NCBI RefSeq assembly: GCF_002127325.2
Contig: NC_035444.2
Span: 77,993,392-78,057,391, forward strand
Direction of reading: 5' to 3'
DNA length: 64,000 nucleotides
Source of the DNA: Helianthus annuus
Lineage: Eukaryota > Streptophyta > Magnoliopsida > Asterales > Asteraceae
Of the stretch, positions 30,320 to 39,870 are shown piece after piece (within the stretch, counting starts at the first letter, position 1; every line of letters starts with the position of its first letter). Under the pieces are notes generated by a model that searched no databases, was not told the origin of the DNA, and saw only the letters and a program-made list of their open reading frames with translations. A program made the position numbers and the translations under genes.

Positions 30320-33300
30320 TTTTTTTTTTTGAATGGCTAACGGAACTTTATAAACCACAAAAAACAAACAGCCCCATAGCAAGATGCTATAGAGGACAAG
30401 GTACAGGACAAAGTTTTGAGAAACTTACAAAACAAAAACAAGAAAAGCAAACAAACTGTATGAACTAGCTACACCAAGAAAAATATATCCACTCCTCCCA
30501 AGAGATTGACTGCACCTTAGCTCTTTGTTTCATCCATTGGAATGATCCTTTCTTGATTTCCTCGATCAACTTGTAAGCCACTCCATTTTTTGATCTAAAG
30601 ATTTTTGCGTTCCGATTTTGCCAAATACTCCAAGCTGTTAACATAAAAATTGCGTGTACTGCCTTCTTTTTTACCTTATGCCATTGCTGGTCGTTGAGCC
30701 AGTTAAGCATACCTTTAAGTGTTGTCGGTTTCGATGTTGTTGACATTTTCACCCAGGTATATATTTGAGACCATACCAGTTCCGCTATACCGCAATTTAC
30801 TAGAACATGGTCCGGCGATTCCTCCGCTCGTTCACAGACCCTGCACATCGCTGATGGTAAAGGTACTCCTCTTGCCCTCAGTTGCGTTGCTGTAGGAATC
30901 TTCCCATCCACTGCTCTCCATACGAACATACAACACTTCTGCGCAGCCCAATTATTCCAAAAGAAATCATTTGCTGGTACATTTAGATTTATTTGTTTCG
31001 ACAATAGATTTCTAACACTCTTCACCGAGAAACCTTGTTCGCCTACACTTTTCCATGACCATATATCTCTCTCATTTGATAGTCGAGTTTGGAATAATAA
31101 TCCCATAAGCTCTGCAGTTTGTTGTTTTTCTGGATCAGTATTAGGCGTTCTTAACCAGGCCCAATCCCAAAAAATTCCTCCATTGTGCAGACTATAACAA
31201 TTCTGTACTTTTACTCTTTTATATTTCGCTAGCTGATAAACCAAAGGGAATTTTACTCGTAATGGTTCGTCGCCTACCCATACGTCCACCCAAAACAATG
31301 TTTTGTCGCCCACTCCTACTTTACTTATCAGATTTTTAGTAATATCGACACCCCTTTTATTCAAATCTTTTTCCACTTCGACGATCGTTTTCCAAATACC
31401 GGTTTGTTCTTTCTTTACCGGGACCATTGATACCCTTCTCTTGTTCTTGTGAATTGCTTCTACAACTTGCACCCATAATTGGTGTGGCTCCATTTTTAGG
31501 CGCCACCACCATTTCACGAGCAGAGCTAAGTTTAGATCCCTTATACTCCCTACCCCAAGTCCGCCGAACTCTTTTGATGCTACGATTTTTTCCCACTTGA
31601 TCCATCTCATCTTCTTATTTGAACTACTCCCTCCCCATAAAAATTTCCTTCGAATTCCTTCTAGTACTTTAATGACGGCAATTGGGCACTTATACAAAGA
31701 TAGGTAGTAGTTTGGTAGGCTTCCTAAAACGGATTTTACAAGAACTACACGCCCCGCAAAGGATAAAAGTCTTGCTTTCCAGTTCGATAACCTCCTATTA
31801 AAGGTGTCTACTACTTCCTTCCAATTGATTATACGGTTCATGTTTGCACCGACCTTTAGCCCCAAATATGTGAAAGGGAAATTCCCGGGTTTGAAGTTAA
31901 AGGTCGTTGCCATGGTGACTACGTCGTTCTCCTCAACCCCTACGCCAAAGAGTTGACTTTTCCTTTGGTTCACTTTTAATCCGGACACTAGATAATAGCA
32001 TCTTAGGATTCTTTTTAGATTTTTAACGTTGTTACTTTCCCACTTCCCAACAAAGATCGAGTCATCCGCAAATAACAAATGCGTAATCGTCAAACCCTCC
32101 CCTGGTAGTTTCACACCCGTGAATATACCCGCTAATTTAGCCTTTGACATCATAACATGTAAGGCTTCCATTGCGACCGTAAAGAGGAATGGGGAAAGTG
32201 GGTCCCCTTGTCGCAATCCTCTTTTATATTGGAATTCTCCCGTTGGTGCCCCATTTACAAGTACCGATCCTCGCCCCGCAAAGAGGATCCCCATTACCCA
32301 ATTCCTCCATTTGGATGGAAATCCCATGTGCGTTAAAATAGAAATAAGAAATTTCCAATTCAACGTGTCATAAGCCTTTTCTATGTCTGCCTTAAATACA
32401 AATATTTTCCGTTTGACTTTTTTTGCCCATCCGACTATCTCATTTATAACCAAAGGCCCATCAATTATATTTCTCCCCGAAACAAAAGCCGACTGGGAAC
32501 TAGAAATCACACTATTTAAGACTTTTTTCATCCGGTTTGCAAGTACTTTTGAAATGATTTTATTAACTACCCCGATTAAAGAGATAGGTCTAAAATCAGA
32601 GAAGGTCATCGGATCAGTTACCTTGGGTATGAGCGATATGAAAGACGAGCTACATGTGTGGTGTATGGACCCATGGATGAAAAATTGTTGCATCATTTCC
32701 ATTACCCATGGTTTTAGTTCCTCCCAGTAATTTTTTACCAACGAGAAAGTTATCCCGTCTGGCCCTGGTGCTTTGTTTCCCCCACAATCCCATATCGCCG
32801 CTCTAACTTCCTCTTCCTTGAACTGATCTACAAGGCCCGCCACCTCATTTCCTGCCAGTTTTTTGAAACCCTCCGCCTCCATTCTAGGTCTTGAGTGAAC
32901 AGGCTCCTTAAATTTTTCTTGGAAGGCCAGCAAAAATCTTTCTTTTATAGTATTGGCGTCCGATATCCAGTTTCCGTCTATCCATAAGCCGTTAACCCGG
33001 TTCCGGATTTTGTGACTATTTACGACCGCATGAAAAAACGAAGTGTTCTCATCCCCAAATTCGATCCATTTTAGCCGGGATTTTTGCTTTAAATCCATTG
33101 CTCTCGCCTTATGCCACTCTCTTATTGTTCTTTTGTAACCTTGCCATATGTTTAATTCTTGTTCGGTCAGACTTCTACTTTCCGCTTCGGTTTCTAATTT
33201 CTCCACATTTTCTATGGCATCAGCTAGCAGCTCCTCTTCTTTCCTTTTTTCGTTGAGACGCCATATTTTTAATTCATCCTTAATCGCTTTTAACTTTATT

Positions 33301-33690
33301 GCCACACATTCATCCCTGAATCTTGATTCGCAAATTTTCCCCAGACCCTTCCTAACCGCGTCATCATAACCCGGGAGATCCGACCAACTATGGAATGCCC
33401 GAAACGGAGGCCTTCCAAAGCTATTAACTGTTGTTGTTAGTATTAATGGACTATGGTCCGAAACTTCTCTATTCAGCGCCGTGAGTGTCGCATCAGGCCA
33501 TTTTAGCATGAACTCTCCACAAACTAATATTCGATCAATTTTACTAAGGTTTCTCCCGTCGCTTGACATAAAGGTGTACCGTTTACCTCCCATATTGTAC
33601 TCTTGAAACCCCCCATTCATTATGAAATTATTGAAGCACCTTGCTCCGAAAATCACATTGATGGAGTCATCAACTCATCGTAGACCTTTT
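30320..33690 (-). mobile_element. L1-type LINE, 5' truncated
   Basis: A minus-strand LINE ends in a poly-A tail (plus-strand T run at 30320-30330). The 5' end is lost within the endonuclease, around 33660-33690. ORF1 and most of the endonuclease are missing, as expected for incomplete reverse transcription. I could not find a matching target duplication. Confidence 0.88.
30465..33656 (-). CDS. LINE ORF2 fragment: endonuclease end, RT, zf-RVT
   Basis: A 1063-aa open frame with no native start; the first codon is GTG and the frame also reads a little upstream. The C-terminal end of the EEP endonuclease is in the first 75 residues (KIDRILVCGEF and SDHSPLIL). Reverse transcriptase covers about residues 290-610 with GNKAPGPDGITF, QSAFVSGRNIIDGP, GLRQGDPLSPFLF and the catalytic FADDS near residue 530. 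A zinc-binding RT-associated domain lies near 895-985 (FWNNWAAQKCCMFVWR, CRVCERAEESPDHVLVNC). The frame is free of stops, so the insertion is not ancient, but without ORF1 and a full endonuclease it cannot move itself. It lies antisense to the HIPP gene, about 0.9 kb downstream. Confidence 0.9.
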   Translation of the reverse strand: MIFGARCFNNFIMNGGFQEYNMGGKRYTFMSSDGRNLSKIDRILVCGEFMLKWPDATLTALNREVSDHSPLILTTTVNSFGRPPFRAFHSWSDLPGYDDAVRKGLGKICESRFRDECVAIKLKAIKDELKIWRLNEKRKEEELLADAIENVEKLETEAESRSLTEQELNIWQGYKRTIREWHKARAMDLKQKSRLKWIEFGDENTSFFHAVVNSHKIRNRVNGLWIDGNWISDANTIKERFLLAFQEKFKEPVHSRPRMEAEGFKKLAGNEVAGLVDQFKEEEVRAAIWDCGGNKAPGPDGITFSLVKNYWEELKPWVMEMMQQFFIHGSIHHTCSSSFISLIPKVTDPMTFSDFRPISLIGVVNKIISKVLANRMKKVLNSVISSSQSAFVSGRNIIDGPLVINEIVGWAKKVKRKIFVFKADIEKAYDTLNWKFLISILTHMGFPSKWRNWVMGILFAGRGSVLVNGAPTGEFQYKRGLRQGDPLSPFLFTVAMEALHVMMSKAKLAGIFTGVKLPGEGLTITHLLFADDSIFVGKWESNNVKNLKRILRCYYLVSGLKVNQRKSQLFGVGVEENDVVTMATTFNFKPGNFPFTYLGLKVGANMNRIINWKEVVDTFNRRLSNWKARLLSFAGRVVLVKSVLGSLPNYYLSLYKCPIAVIKVLEGIRRKFLWGGSSSNKKMRWIKWEKIVASKEFGGLGVGSIRDLNLALLVKWWWRLKMEPHQLWVQVVEAIHKNKRRVSMVPVKKEQTGIWKTIVEVEKDLNKRGVDITKNLISKVGVGDKTLFWVDVWVGDEPLRVKFPLVYQLAKYKRVKVQNCYSLHNGGIFWDWAWLRTPNTDPEKQQTAELMGLLFQTRLSNERDIWSWKSVGEQGFSVKSVRNLLSKQINLNVPANDFFWNNWAAQKCCMFVWRAVDGKIPTATQLRARGVPLPSAMCRVCERAEESPDHVLVNCGIAELVWSQIYTWVKMSTTSKPTTLKGMLNWLNDQQWHKVKKKAVHAIFMLTAWSIWQNRNAKIFRSKNGVAYKLIEEIKKGSFQWMKQRAKVQSISWEEWIYFSWCS

Positions 33691-34275
33691 TATCTTTGAC
33701 TATTAATCCGAAATTAATGTCCCAAGCTTTAAACTCAAATGGGAGTGGGATTAAGATTGACTCTCACCTTCAGTTAGCTTTGTCGCCTTTGACCGTTAAC
33801 ATTTAACCCACCATCGTTAACTTTGAAATATTTTGCCGTTACATCAAAGAGTTAAATGGTGAAATTAAATTGCCAAATAGTATTAAGCGTCTTGCGTTAT
33901 GGCAGGAGCGTGAAACCGTGACAAGTAGCATCAATGCCACATTGTCGCCAAAGACCGTCAACAACATAAAAGTTTATAAGACAAAAGAAATAAAAAAAGG
34001 AAGAAAAATAAAACCGAATGAAAAGTAAACGTAACAACGTTAAACCATGCATGCTCGTTGTGGTGTGTCAATGCGTAAAAAATTAGACGGAAAACGTAAA
34101 ACATAACGCAACTGTTAAACAGGAAAAAATAGAGGTAAGAACTTTGAACCACATACGCACGTTGCGACGTGTAAACTTAAAAAATTTATACCGAAACGTA
34201 AAATGAAAAATTTGTAAAAGAAGAAAAGTATATGAGACCAAGTGGAAAGTGAAAAAAATGTTAAAGTTAAATGTA
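33691..34275. other. Intergenic DNA, nothing recognised
   Basis: AT-rich, no gene; it separates the LINE from the Pack-MULE. Confidence 0.5.
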
Positions 34276-34284
34276 AAAAATAAA

Positions 34285-34512
34285 GGGTAAATTACTTTTT
34301 GAGTCCCTGTGTTTTATGGGTTTTAACTAGTTGAGTCCAAAAGCAAAAAGTTTAACGACCTGAGTCCCCATAAGCATTTTCTTTAACCATTTGAGTCCAA
34401 ATTTCTAACTCAGTTAGAATTTTATTGTTAAGTTTTGTTAAATGACCAAATTACCCCTATAAAACACAGAGACTCAAAAAGAAAAATAATATATAATCTC
34501 CCAATTAACACA
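34285..34512 (+). repeat. Left terminal inverted repeat of the Pack-MULE
   Basis: It matches 35875-36103 in reverse complement with few differences, and extends to CTCCCAATTAACACAA, where the arms stop matching. Confidence 0.9.
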
Positions 34513-34524
34513 AAAACCACAAAT

Positions 34525-34849
34525 CAACTTCTAACTGCTGATGGCTTTTTTGTGGAAGACAAGCCAAAACCACCACCATCAGAAAGTGATGCACTTTATA
34601 TCAGCTCTGATCAGGGGAGCTGCAACTCTTTTGAGTTCCCATGGGGGAAAAACCCCTGAGATCTCATCTAATCCCACCAAAAAGCCAAAAACAGAGTCGG
34701 TGAATTTGGTCTCAAATTGCTATAACAACGATCTCTTCTTTGAGATGCCATATCTTGAAGGTAATTGGGATGCCGCTTTTCTCACTGGAGAAGATCTAAA
34801 TCAGCAGGATGGTGTTGCTAATGTCATGGATCTTTGGAGCTTTAATTAA
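34525..34849 (+). pseudogene. Captured ERF group VII transcription factor fragment
   Basis: Two overlapping frames encode the C-terminal region of an AP2/ERF protein, without the AP2 DNA-binding domain. Frame one reads ADGFFVEDKPKPPPSESDAL to EFPWGKNP and stops. After a shift near the G5A5C4 run at about 34644-34657, frame two continues PEISSNPTKKPK and FFEMPYLEGNWDAAF, and ends MDLWSFN at 34849. The EMPYLEGNWDA and MDLWSF motifs are typical of group VII ERF activators (EBP/RAP2 type), so the source gene is fairly clear. A one-frame break and the missing domain make it a pseudogene. AT-rich sequence to about 35040 may be the captured 3'UTR. Confidence 0.65.
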
Positions 34850-35365
34850 AAACAACTTGATATATGTGTGTTTGTAAATAAAGCTTTACATATTCCCCCT
34901 TTTTTTCAGTAGTGTCTATTGAGGACTGGATATTCGAATTATGTAATGGCAATGACTTTGGCTTCTTGTCTGTGTTCAACTCCCTTTAGTATTTGAAGTT
35001 TCTTGTGTTGTTCATTTTTAGACTTAAAACAGGACCTCCGCTGCGAATATATATATATAGTAGCAGAAAGCAGCTTTAAATTATAATATATTTATGGGGT
35101 TTAATTTCTTTTTGACATAAGAATCATCCAGAAACTGAACTTTTGATTCCAGTTGGCAGGCTTTCTCCAAAATTCCTCTATAGGTTTCTGCTAGTAAATT
35201 TATTGTAATAAACGAAGGGGATAAAAAAAAACTAGCTAAGCCTCCCTCCCATCTACTCTGATTAATAGATTATTCATGATTTGTCATTATCTGTATGTAT
35301 CTTGAACCTACTTATGACTTCAGAATTGCTTTTTAGTACTACTGAGAGTCCATCATAGATCATCC

Positions 35366-35644
35366 ATGGCTATTGCAGATGGAAAATCAGTCTTTCTTCT
35401 TCTTCTTATTGTTTTTGTTGTTTTCAGCTTATCAATACCTACTGGCTGCCTGAGTTCCGCACTCTTTGTTTTCGACGATTCATTTTTCGATCCTGGAAAC
35501 AACGACTACATCAACACCATTACTGATTTTCAAGCGAATCATTGGCCATATGGCCAATCCTACTTTAGTACTCCAAGTGGGAGATTCTCTGATGGCCGTC
35601 TCATTCCCGACTTCATAGGTGACCAACGTCTAACGTCTGAATAG
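35366..35644 (+). pseudogene. Captured GDSL esterase/lipase exon 1
   Basis: A 92-codon frame starts with ATG. A secretory signal peptide (about residues 1-32, VFLLLLIVFVVFSL core) precedes the GDSL block. The family motif is altered: FVFDDSFFDPGNNDYINT instead of FGDSLFDPGNN, so the oxyanion Gly is Asp although the Ser remains. The family run FQANHWPYG and GRFSDGRLIPDFI follows. At CTTCATAG/GTGACC a donor-like site marks where exon 1 of related genes ends, and the frame then runs into a stop. Only block I is present; the SGNH blocks with catalytic His and Asp are missing. Sequence before the ATG (from about 35100) may be the captured promoter or 5'UTR. Confidence 0.75.
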
Positions 35645-35874
35645 AACTTAACTTTATTTTCTTTAATCCGTCATTCACAATCACAACGACAACCATCTTC
35701 GTCGTTCATCACTACTCCTTCACCTCTGTCGTCCACCATTCAGTGGTAATCGTTGTTTTGTCGACAAAAGTAAATAAAAGTTGAAGAAGACAGTTTTTGT
35801 GACAGTTTCTTTGTCGGGAAAGAAACGAAAGAAGAAGGGAATCTTTTTGCCACAGTTTGGGTGTCAGGAAAGGC

Positions 35875-36103
35875 TTGTGTTAATTGGGAGATTATATATT
35901 ATTTTTCTTTTTGAGTCCCTGTGTTTTATAGGGGTAATTTGGTCATTTAACAAAATTTAACAACAAAATTCTAACTGGGTTAGAAATTTGGACTCAAATG
36001 GTTAAAGAAAATGCTTAAGGGGACTCAGGTCGTTAAACTTTTTGCTTTTGGACTCAACTAGTTAAAATTCATAAAACACAAGGACTCAAAAAGTAATTTA
36101 CCC
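35875..36103 (-). repeat. Right terminal inverted repeat of the Pack-MULE
   Basis: Reverse-complement partner of 34285-34512, ending AAAGTAATTTACCC before the 9-bp duplication. Confidence 0.9.
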
Positions 36104-36112
36104 AAAAATAAA

Positions 36113-36620
36113 ACTATTAAGGTTAAAAATAAATATAAAGAAAAAACAAAGTAAGGTACAACCTGCAAAATATGAGTTAGAAACCATAATGTATAATCAA
36201 GTTACAAATTAATAATATATATAATGGTTGTTGTAATCAAATAAATAGAACCTTATTATTATTTTTTGAACATTTTCTACATCTAAATACCATCTCACTT
36301 TACACTTTCAAGAATTTGAAACTACAACATTTTTGTGCATGACAACCACCACACCACTATAAAACTAAGGCATGGGTATAAGTTTATTTATTTAATAAAA
36401 AAGATTTTTAAAAGGTTATCTAATTATCTAGATAATGTCTATTTTAAAATAAGGATTAGAAAGTTAAATAGTAAATACTTATGTCTAGACGTCTAGTATA
36501 CTTGGGTAATTCTTATTATGTGGTCTCCTACAACCTAAGAATGGATGAATGTTATTGCTATCCATAATAAGTTTAATAATAGAACCAATGATTGTTTATA
36601 TGCAAGTCGAAATCTCATCT
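36113..36620. other. Intergenic DNA, nothing recognised
   Basis: AT-rich, no gene or clear repeat structure. Confidence 0.5.
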
Positions 36621-36624
36621 TTAA

Positions 36625-37270
36625 AATGAGTGGAAAAAGGTTGTAGCATCCAAAAATTTCAGTGGCCTCGGAGTGAGTAGCATCCGGTAAATGAATCTTG
36701 CACCCTTATCAAAGTGGTGCTGGCGCTTGAAAGCTGACCCGGATCAGTTGCGGGTAAAGGCGGTGAAAGCAATTCATTACAATTTGAGACAACCGTCGTC
36801 TATCCCGGTAAATTGTCATCTTCGGGAACTTGGAAGACCATAGCCTTGATAAAGAGTTCAGAAAATGCAATGCTGACTTAAGAAGTGAATTGGTGAGCAA
36901 TATGAGAAAAGGCAACAAAACACTATCCTGCCTTGATAACTGGATGGGAGTTGGTTCGCTATGTGTACAGTTCCCAAACATATACGGTATGGGGTCAGGT
37001 ATTCTCGTGGTTAAACATCCCTATGGGGGTACTAATGTGGATTCCGTTAGCCAACTATTAATGATGGTGAATGGCCTCGGTGTTTCATCCCAGCGGAAAA
37101 AATGTAGTACATGCAGTTATTCTCCTTACTTGTTGGGTTGGGGTAGTATCGAAATGCAAAAGTTCTCAAGCGAGCGACTACTTCAGTGTTTGGAATCGTG
37201 TATGAAGTGCAAGGGCATCACTCGATTAGATAAAATAAGGTTCAAAACTAAATGGCATCACACGGAGTAG
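36625..37270 (+). pseudogene. Degenerate LINE ORF2 fragment
   Basis: Frameshifted plus-strand pieces match the region after the RT of the LINE at 30465. VVASKNFSGLGVSSIR and LSKWCWRLKADPDQL correspond to IVASKEFGGLGVGSIRDLN and LLVKWWWRLKMEPHQL, and SCLDNWMGVGSLCVQFPNIY corresponds to FWVDVWVGDEPLRVKFPLVY. Stops and at least two frame changes show it is dead. Both ends are undefined. Confidence 0.75.
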
Positions 37271-38056
37271 TTGGCGTAGTTTTGGTAGCATAGTGTGATT
37301 TATTCTGGTAAAACCCGGAAAAAACCCAGCCAAACCGATCAAAACTCGGTCAACAACCTGAACGTAGCCGGAACCGGTTGTTGACCAAACCCGGATCTGG
37401 TTCCAGTTCTAAAAAATGCCCGTTTGTGCATTAGATTACAGACTCATGTACGGTCTCTCAAAAATAAACTAACATAAAAATTAAGAAACATATAGAAAAC
37501 AAATAATCTCCTTGATCACAGTAAGAATCAAGTGACACCTAAAGAGCCTGTTTGTCAAGCTTGAACCTTTGATCAAGTGCAAGTGAACTGAACATGTGTG
37601 ACCTGGGTCACATCAACGGTCCAAAAACCAGAAAACCTGTTCATATTTTTCAGTCAATAATCCAGTGACAGGAAGAAATTTAATCATCTGAACTTCACAA
37701 AAACCTTCCTCATCAACTGAAGATTTAGATTTCAACACAACATTATTAAAAAAGAAAACATCAAGAAGCATTTCTTCAACCTAAACAGAACAAAAAACGA
37801 TGTTTACTCTCAAAAGTCAACCGATACGATAAGAAACGTCCAAGAAACTGGAGCGCGGGTAAATAGTCGTTTGCTCGACGACTATCGTACACCAAGAAAG
37901 ATATGTGCTTCAATCGGGTTCAGAATTCATTTAGTTACCGCTGCACGAGAACCTGTAGGTATACAAAACCAATACATGATCAGGTAGATAATAACAGAAA
38001 AAATACGTCCAAATAGTAGTCGGTATTTCCGAATAAATTCAGAATTTTCCATTGTT
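37271..38056. other. Intergenic DNA, nothing recognised
   Basis: A short AACCCGG/CCGGAACCGG-rich stretch occurs at 37310-37400; otherwise plain intergenic sequence. Confidence 0.4.
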
Positions 38057-38064
38057 CTTAGTGC

Positions 38065-39070
38065 TAGGGGTGTTCACGATGCAATTCAGCCGGTTTTAAT
38101 GAAAATTTTGGGCCGAAATGCATGCAGTTTTGAAAAACAGCAAACCAAACCGTCTGGGTTGGTTGATTCAGCAAGACTGGCCTAACCGGTGGTCTGGACC
38201 ATTTTTAAGTTTGTCTTTCAATATCAACAATCTGTATAATGATTTTTAAAAAAACTTTTCAATATCAACAATTTGTATAATGCTTTTAAAAAAAAAAACT
38301 TACAAGGCTCATGAGAATTATACAAATACACAACACAACCACATAATCCAAAAACAAACAACAAAAAAACAAGAAAAAGTCAAAATGCCGGATCAACAGA
38401 TTCCAGTTGCAGAGAGCCGGCCAAACCTGACCATTAAACCCCCATTTTCAAACCATAACCGAAGACGAAATTGTATAAATCTCAACTGGCCAATTTACTT
38501 CAGTTTGAGCAGTTTGGTTGATTTTAACGGTTCATGAGCACTAGGGGTTCAAACAAGCCGAGCGGCTCGCGAGCTACTCGAGATCGGCTCGAGAAAAAGC
38601 TCGAAACGAGCCGAGCCTTATCTAGCCCGAGCCGAGCTTGAGCCTCAAAACAAAGCTCGTTTGTTTATCGAGCCCGAGCTCGAGCCTCGCATGTGAAGCT
38701 AGTTAGGCTCGTCGAGCCTTAGTGTAAACGAGCCGAGTTGAGCCGAGCTTATTTAAACTTGTTTACAAGCCGACCTCGAACCTAAAAATAAGCTTATTTA
38801 GTAAACGAGCCGGAGCCCGAGCTTCACTTATCGAGCTCACGAGCCTAAAAAGTCTATTATCTATATTATTTTTTATTTAATATACTAATTAATAGATAAT
38901 AAACGAGCCGAGCCCGAGTCGAGCACGAGCTTGAGAAAATACAAACGAGCCGAGCTCGAGCTTCGAAAACAAAGCTCGAGCCCGAGCTCTCATAAGTTAA
39001 TCGAGCTCGAGCTCGAGCCTGGTCGAGCTTGGGCTCGGCTCGGCTTGTTTGCACCCCTTGAGCACCCCTA
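38065..39070. mobile_element. hAT-like MITE (outer), host of a second MITE
   Basis: The terminal inverted repeats are TAGGGGTGTTCACGA (left) and TAGGGGTGCTCATGA (right, inverted). Flanking 8-mers CTTAGTGC (38057-38064) and CCTAGTGC (39071-39078) match at 7/8, as for hAT. No transposase. The insert at 38543 sits just inside its right end. Confidence 0.7.
38543..39058. mobile_element. hAT-like MITE (inner), GAGCTCG-rich
   Basis: Inverted ends AGGGGTTCAAACAAGCC and AGGGGTGCAAACAAGCC are flanked by TGAGCACT (38535-38542) and TGAGCACC (39059-39066), a 7/8 match. The interior is a quasi-palindrome of CGAGCC and GAGCTCG words. It is nested in the right terminus of the outer element, so it is the younger of the two. 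Confidence 0.75.
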
Positions 39071-39270
39071 CCTAGTGCTACTATATTCCCTATGTACAAA
39101 AAGTATCTGCAGCATTTAACTTTTTAACATATTCCAAAGCTCGAATAAAGTAAGATGGCCACTGCAATTATTAATACGAAACAGAGATTCTCTTAGTTGT
39201 ATCATTATTAGCAAGTTACAGTGAAAATATTGTCACTGCTTGTTCAATGTCTTAATGCCCTCTAATTACG

Positions 39271-39324
39271 ACAAATAGATAGTTTTTTCTTTTTTTTTTT
39301 TTGAACGGCATACAAATAGATAGT
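39271..39324 (-). mobile_element. Extremely truncated LINE insertion (28 bp plus target duplication)
   Basis: A perfect 13-bp duplication ACAAATAGATAGT (39271-39283 and 39312-39324) brackets 28 bp that on the minus strand read ATGCCGTTC followed by a poly-A-rich tail. The tail and the residue before it resemble the 3' end of the LINE at 30320 (TTAGCCATTC then A run). This is a target-primed insertion that aborted almost at once. Confidence 0.75.
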
Positions 39325-39870
39325 ATAGTAACATAATTGCAGCTTAGAAATTTAGAAGGAAAAAGAATGCAACTTCATAAGGCATCCCAAAAAGGAATCT
39401 GTTGCAATTTCCATGAGATGTAAAAAATATTTAAAAATCAACAGGACAACCTAGAGAAAGACGAACAAGCCATGAGGAGAATATAATCATTGTAAACTAA
39501 TCATGCAAATTGCAATAATTTAGTTATGTTGACAAAACTTCATTTTAATCATATCTAAGAGCCATTCAACTCGAATTCTATACCAAAACACACAGATCTA
39601 GTTTAGCACATGTTCATATGCAAACAATAAAAGAACACATTCTACACCGCATGTTTGTCTGACAAGACTTTAAGAAAACAAACTGCATTTTAATTAGCTA
39701 AGTTAACCATCTTTTACTAAAATCCTTCAGATTTCAGATCCATTAATATACAAGAATGGTGCAAAAGGTTTTATGCTCTCAAGAATGTCAAAATAAGAAA
39801 AATTTATTACTTGTAATAAGATGAAGAAAAACAAACCATATTTAAAACTAATAATGCAAGATATAAGTGA
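39325..39870. other. Downstream flank of the bZIP gene
   Basis: AT-rich sequence that probably includes the bZIP 3'UTR nearest 39870. No other feature. Confidence 0.4.

Larger units (their letters stand above)
34285..36103. mobile_element. Pack-MULE carrying two gene fragments
   Basis: Long inverted arms of about 228 bp (34285-34512 and 35875-36103) are about 95% or more identical by eye and begin GGGTAAATTACTTTTTGAGT. The element is bordered by a perfect 9-bp duplication AAAAATAAA (34276-34284 and 36104-36112), the Mutator hallmark. The 1.36-kb interior has no transposase. It holds the 3' part of a group VII ERF gene and the first exon of a GDSL lipase gene, both in plus orientation. Confidence 0.9.

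Noticed and set aside
30320..33690. Target-site duplication for the large LINE
   Set aside because: I compared the sequence beside the poly-T tract with that around 33660-33700 and found no convincing match.
34541..34849. Complete ERF transcription factor gene
   Set aside because: No AP2 domain, one frame break, and it lies between MULE terminal repeats.
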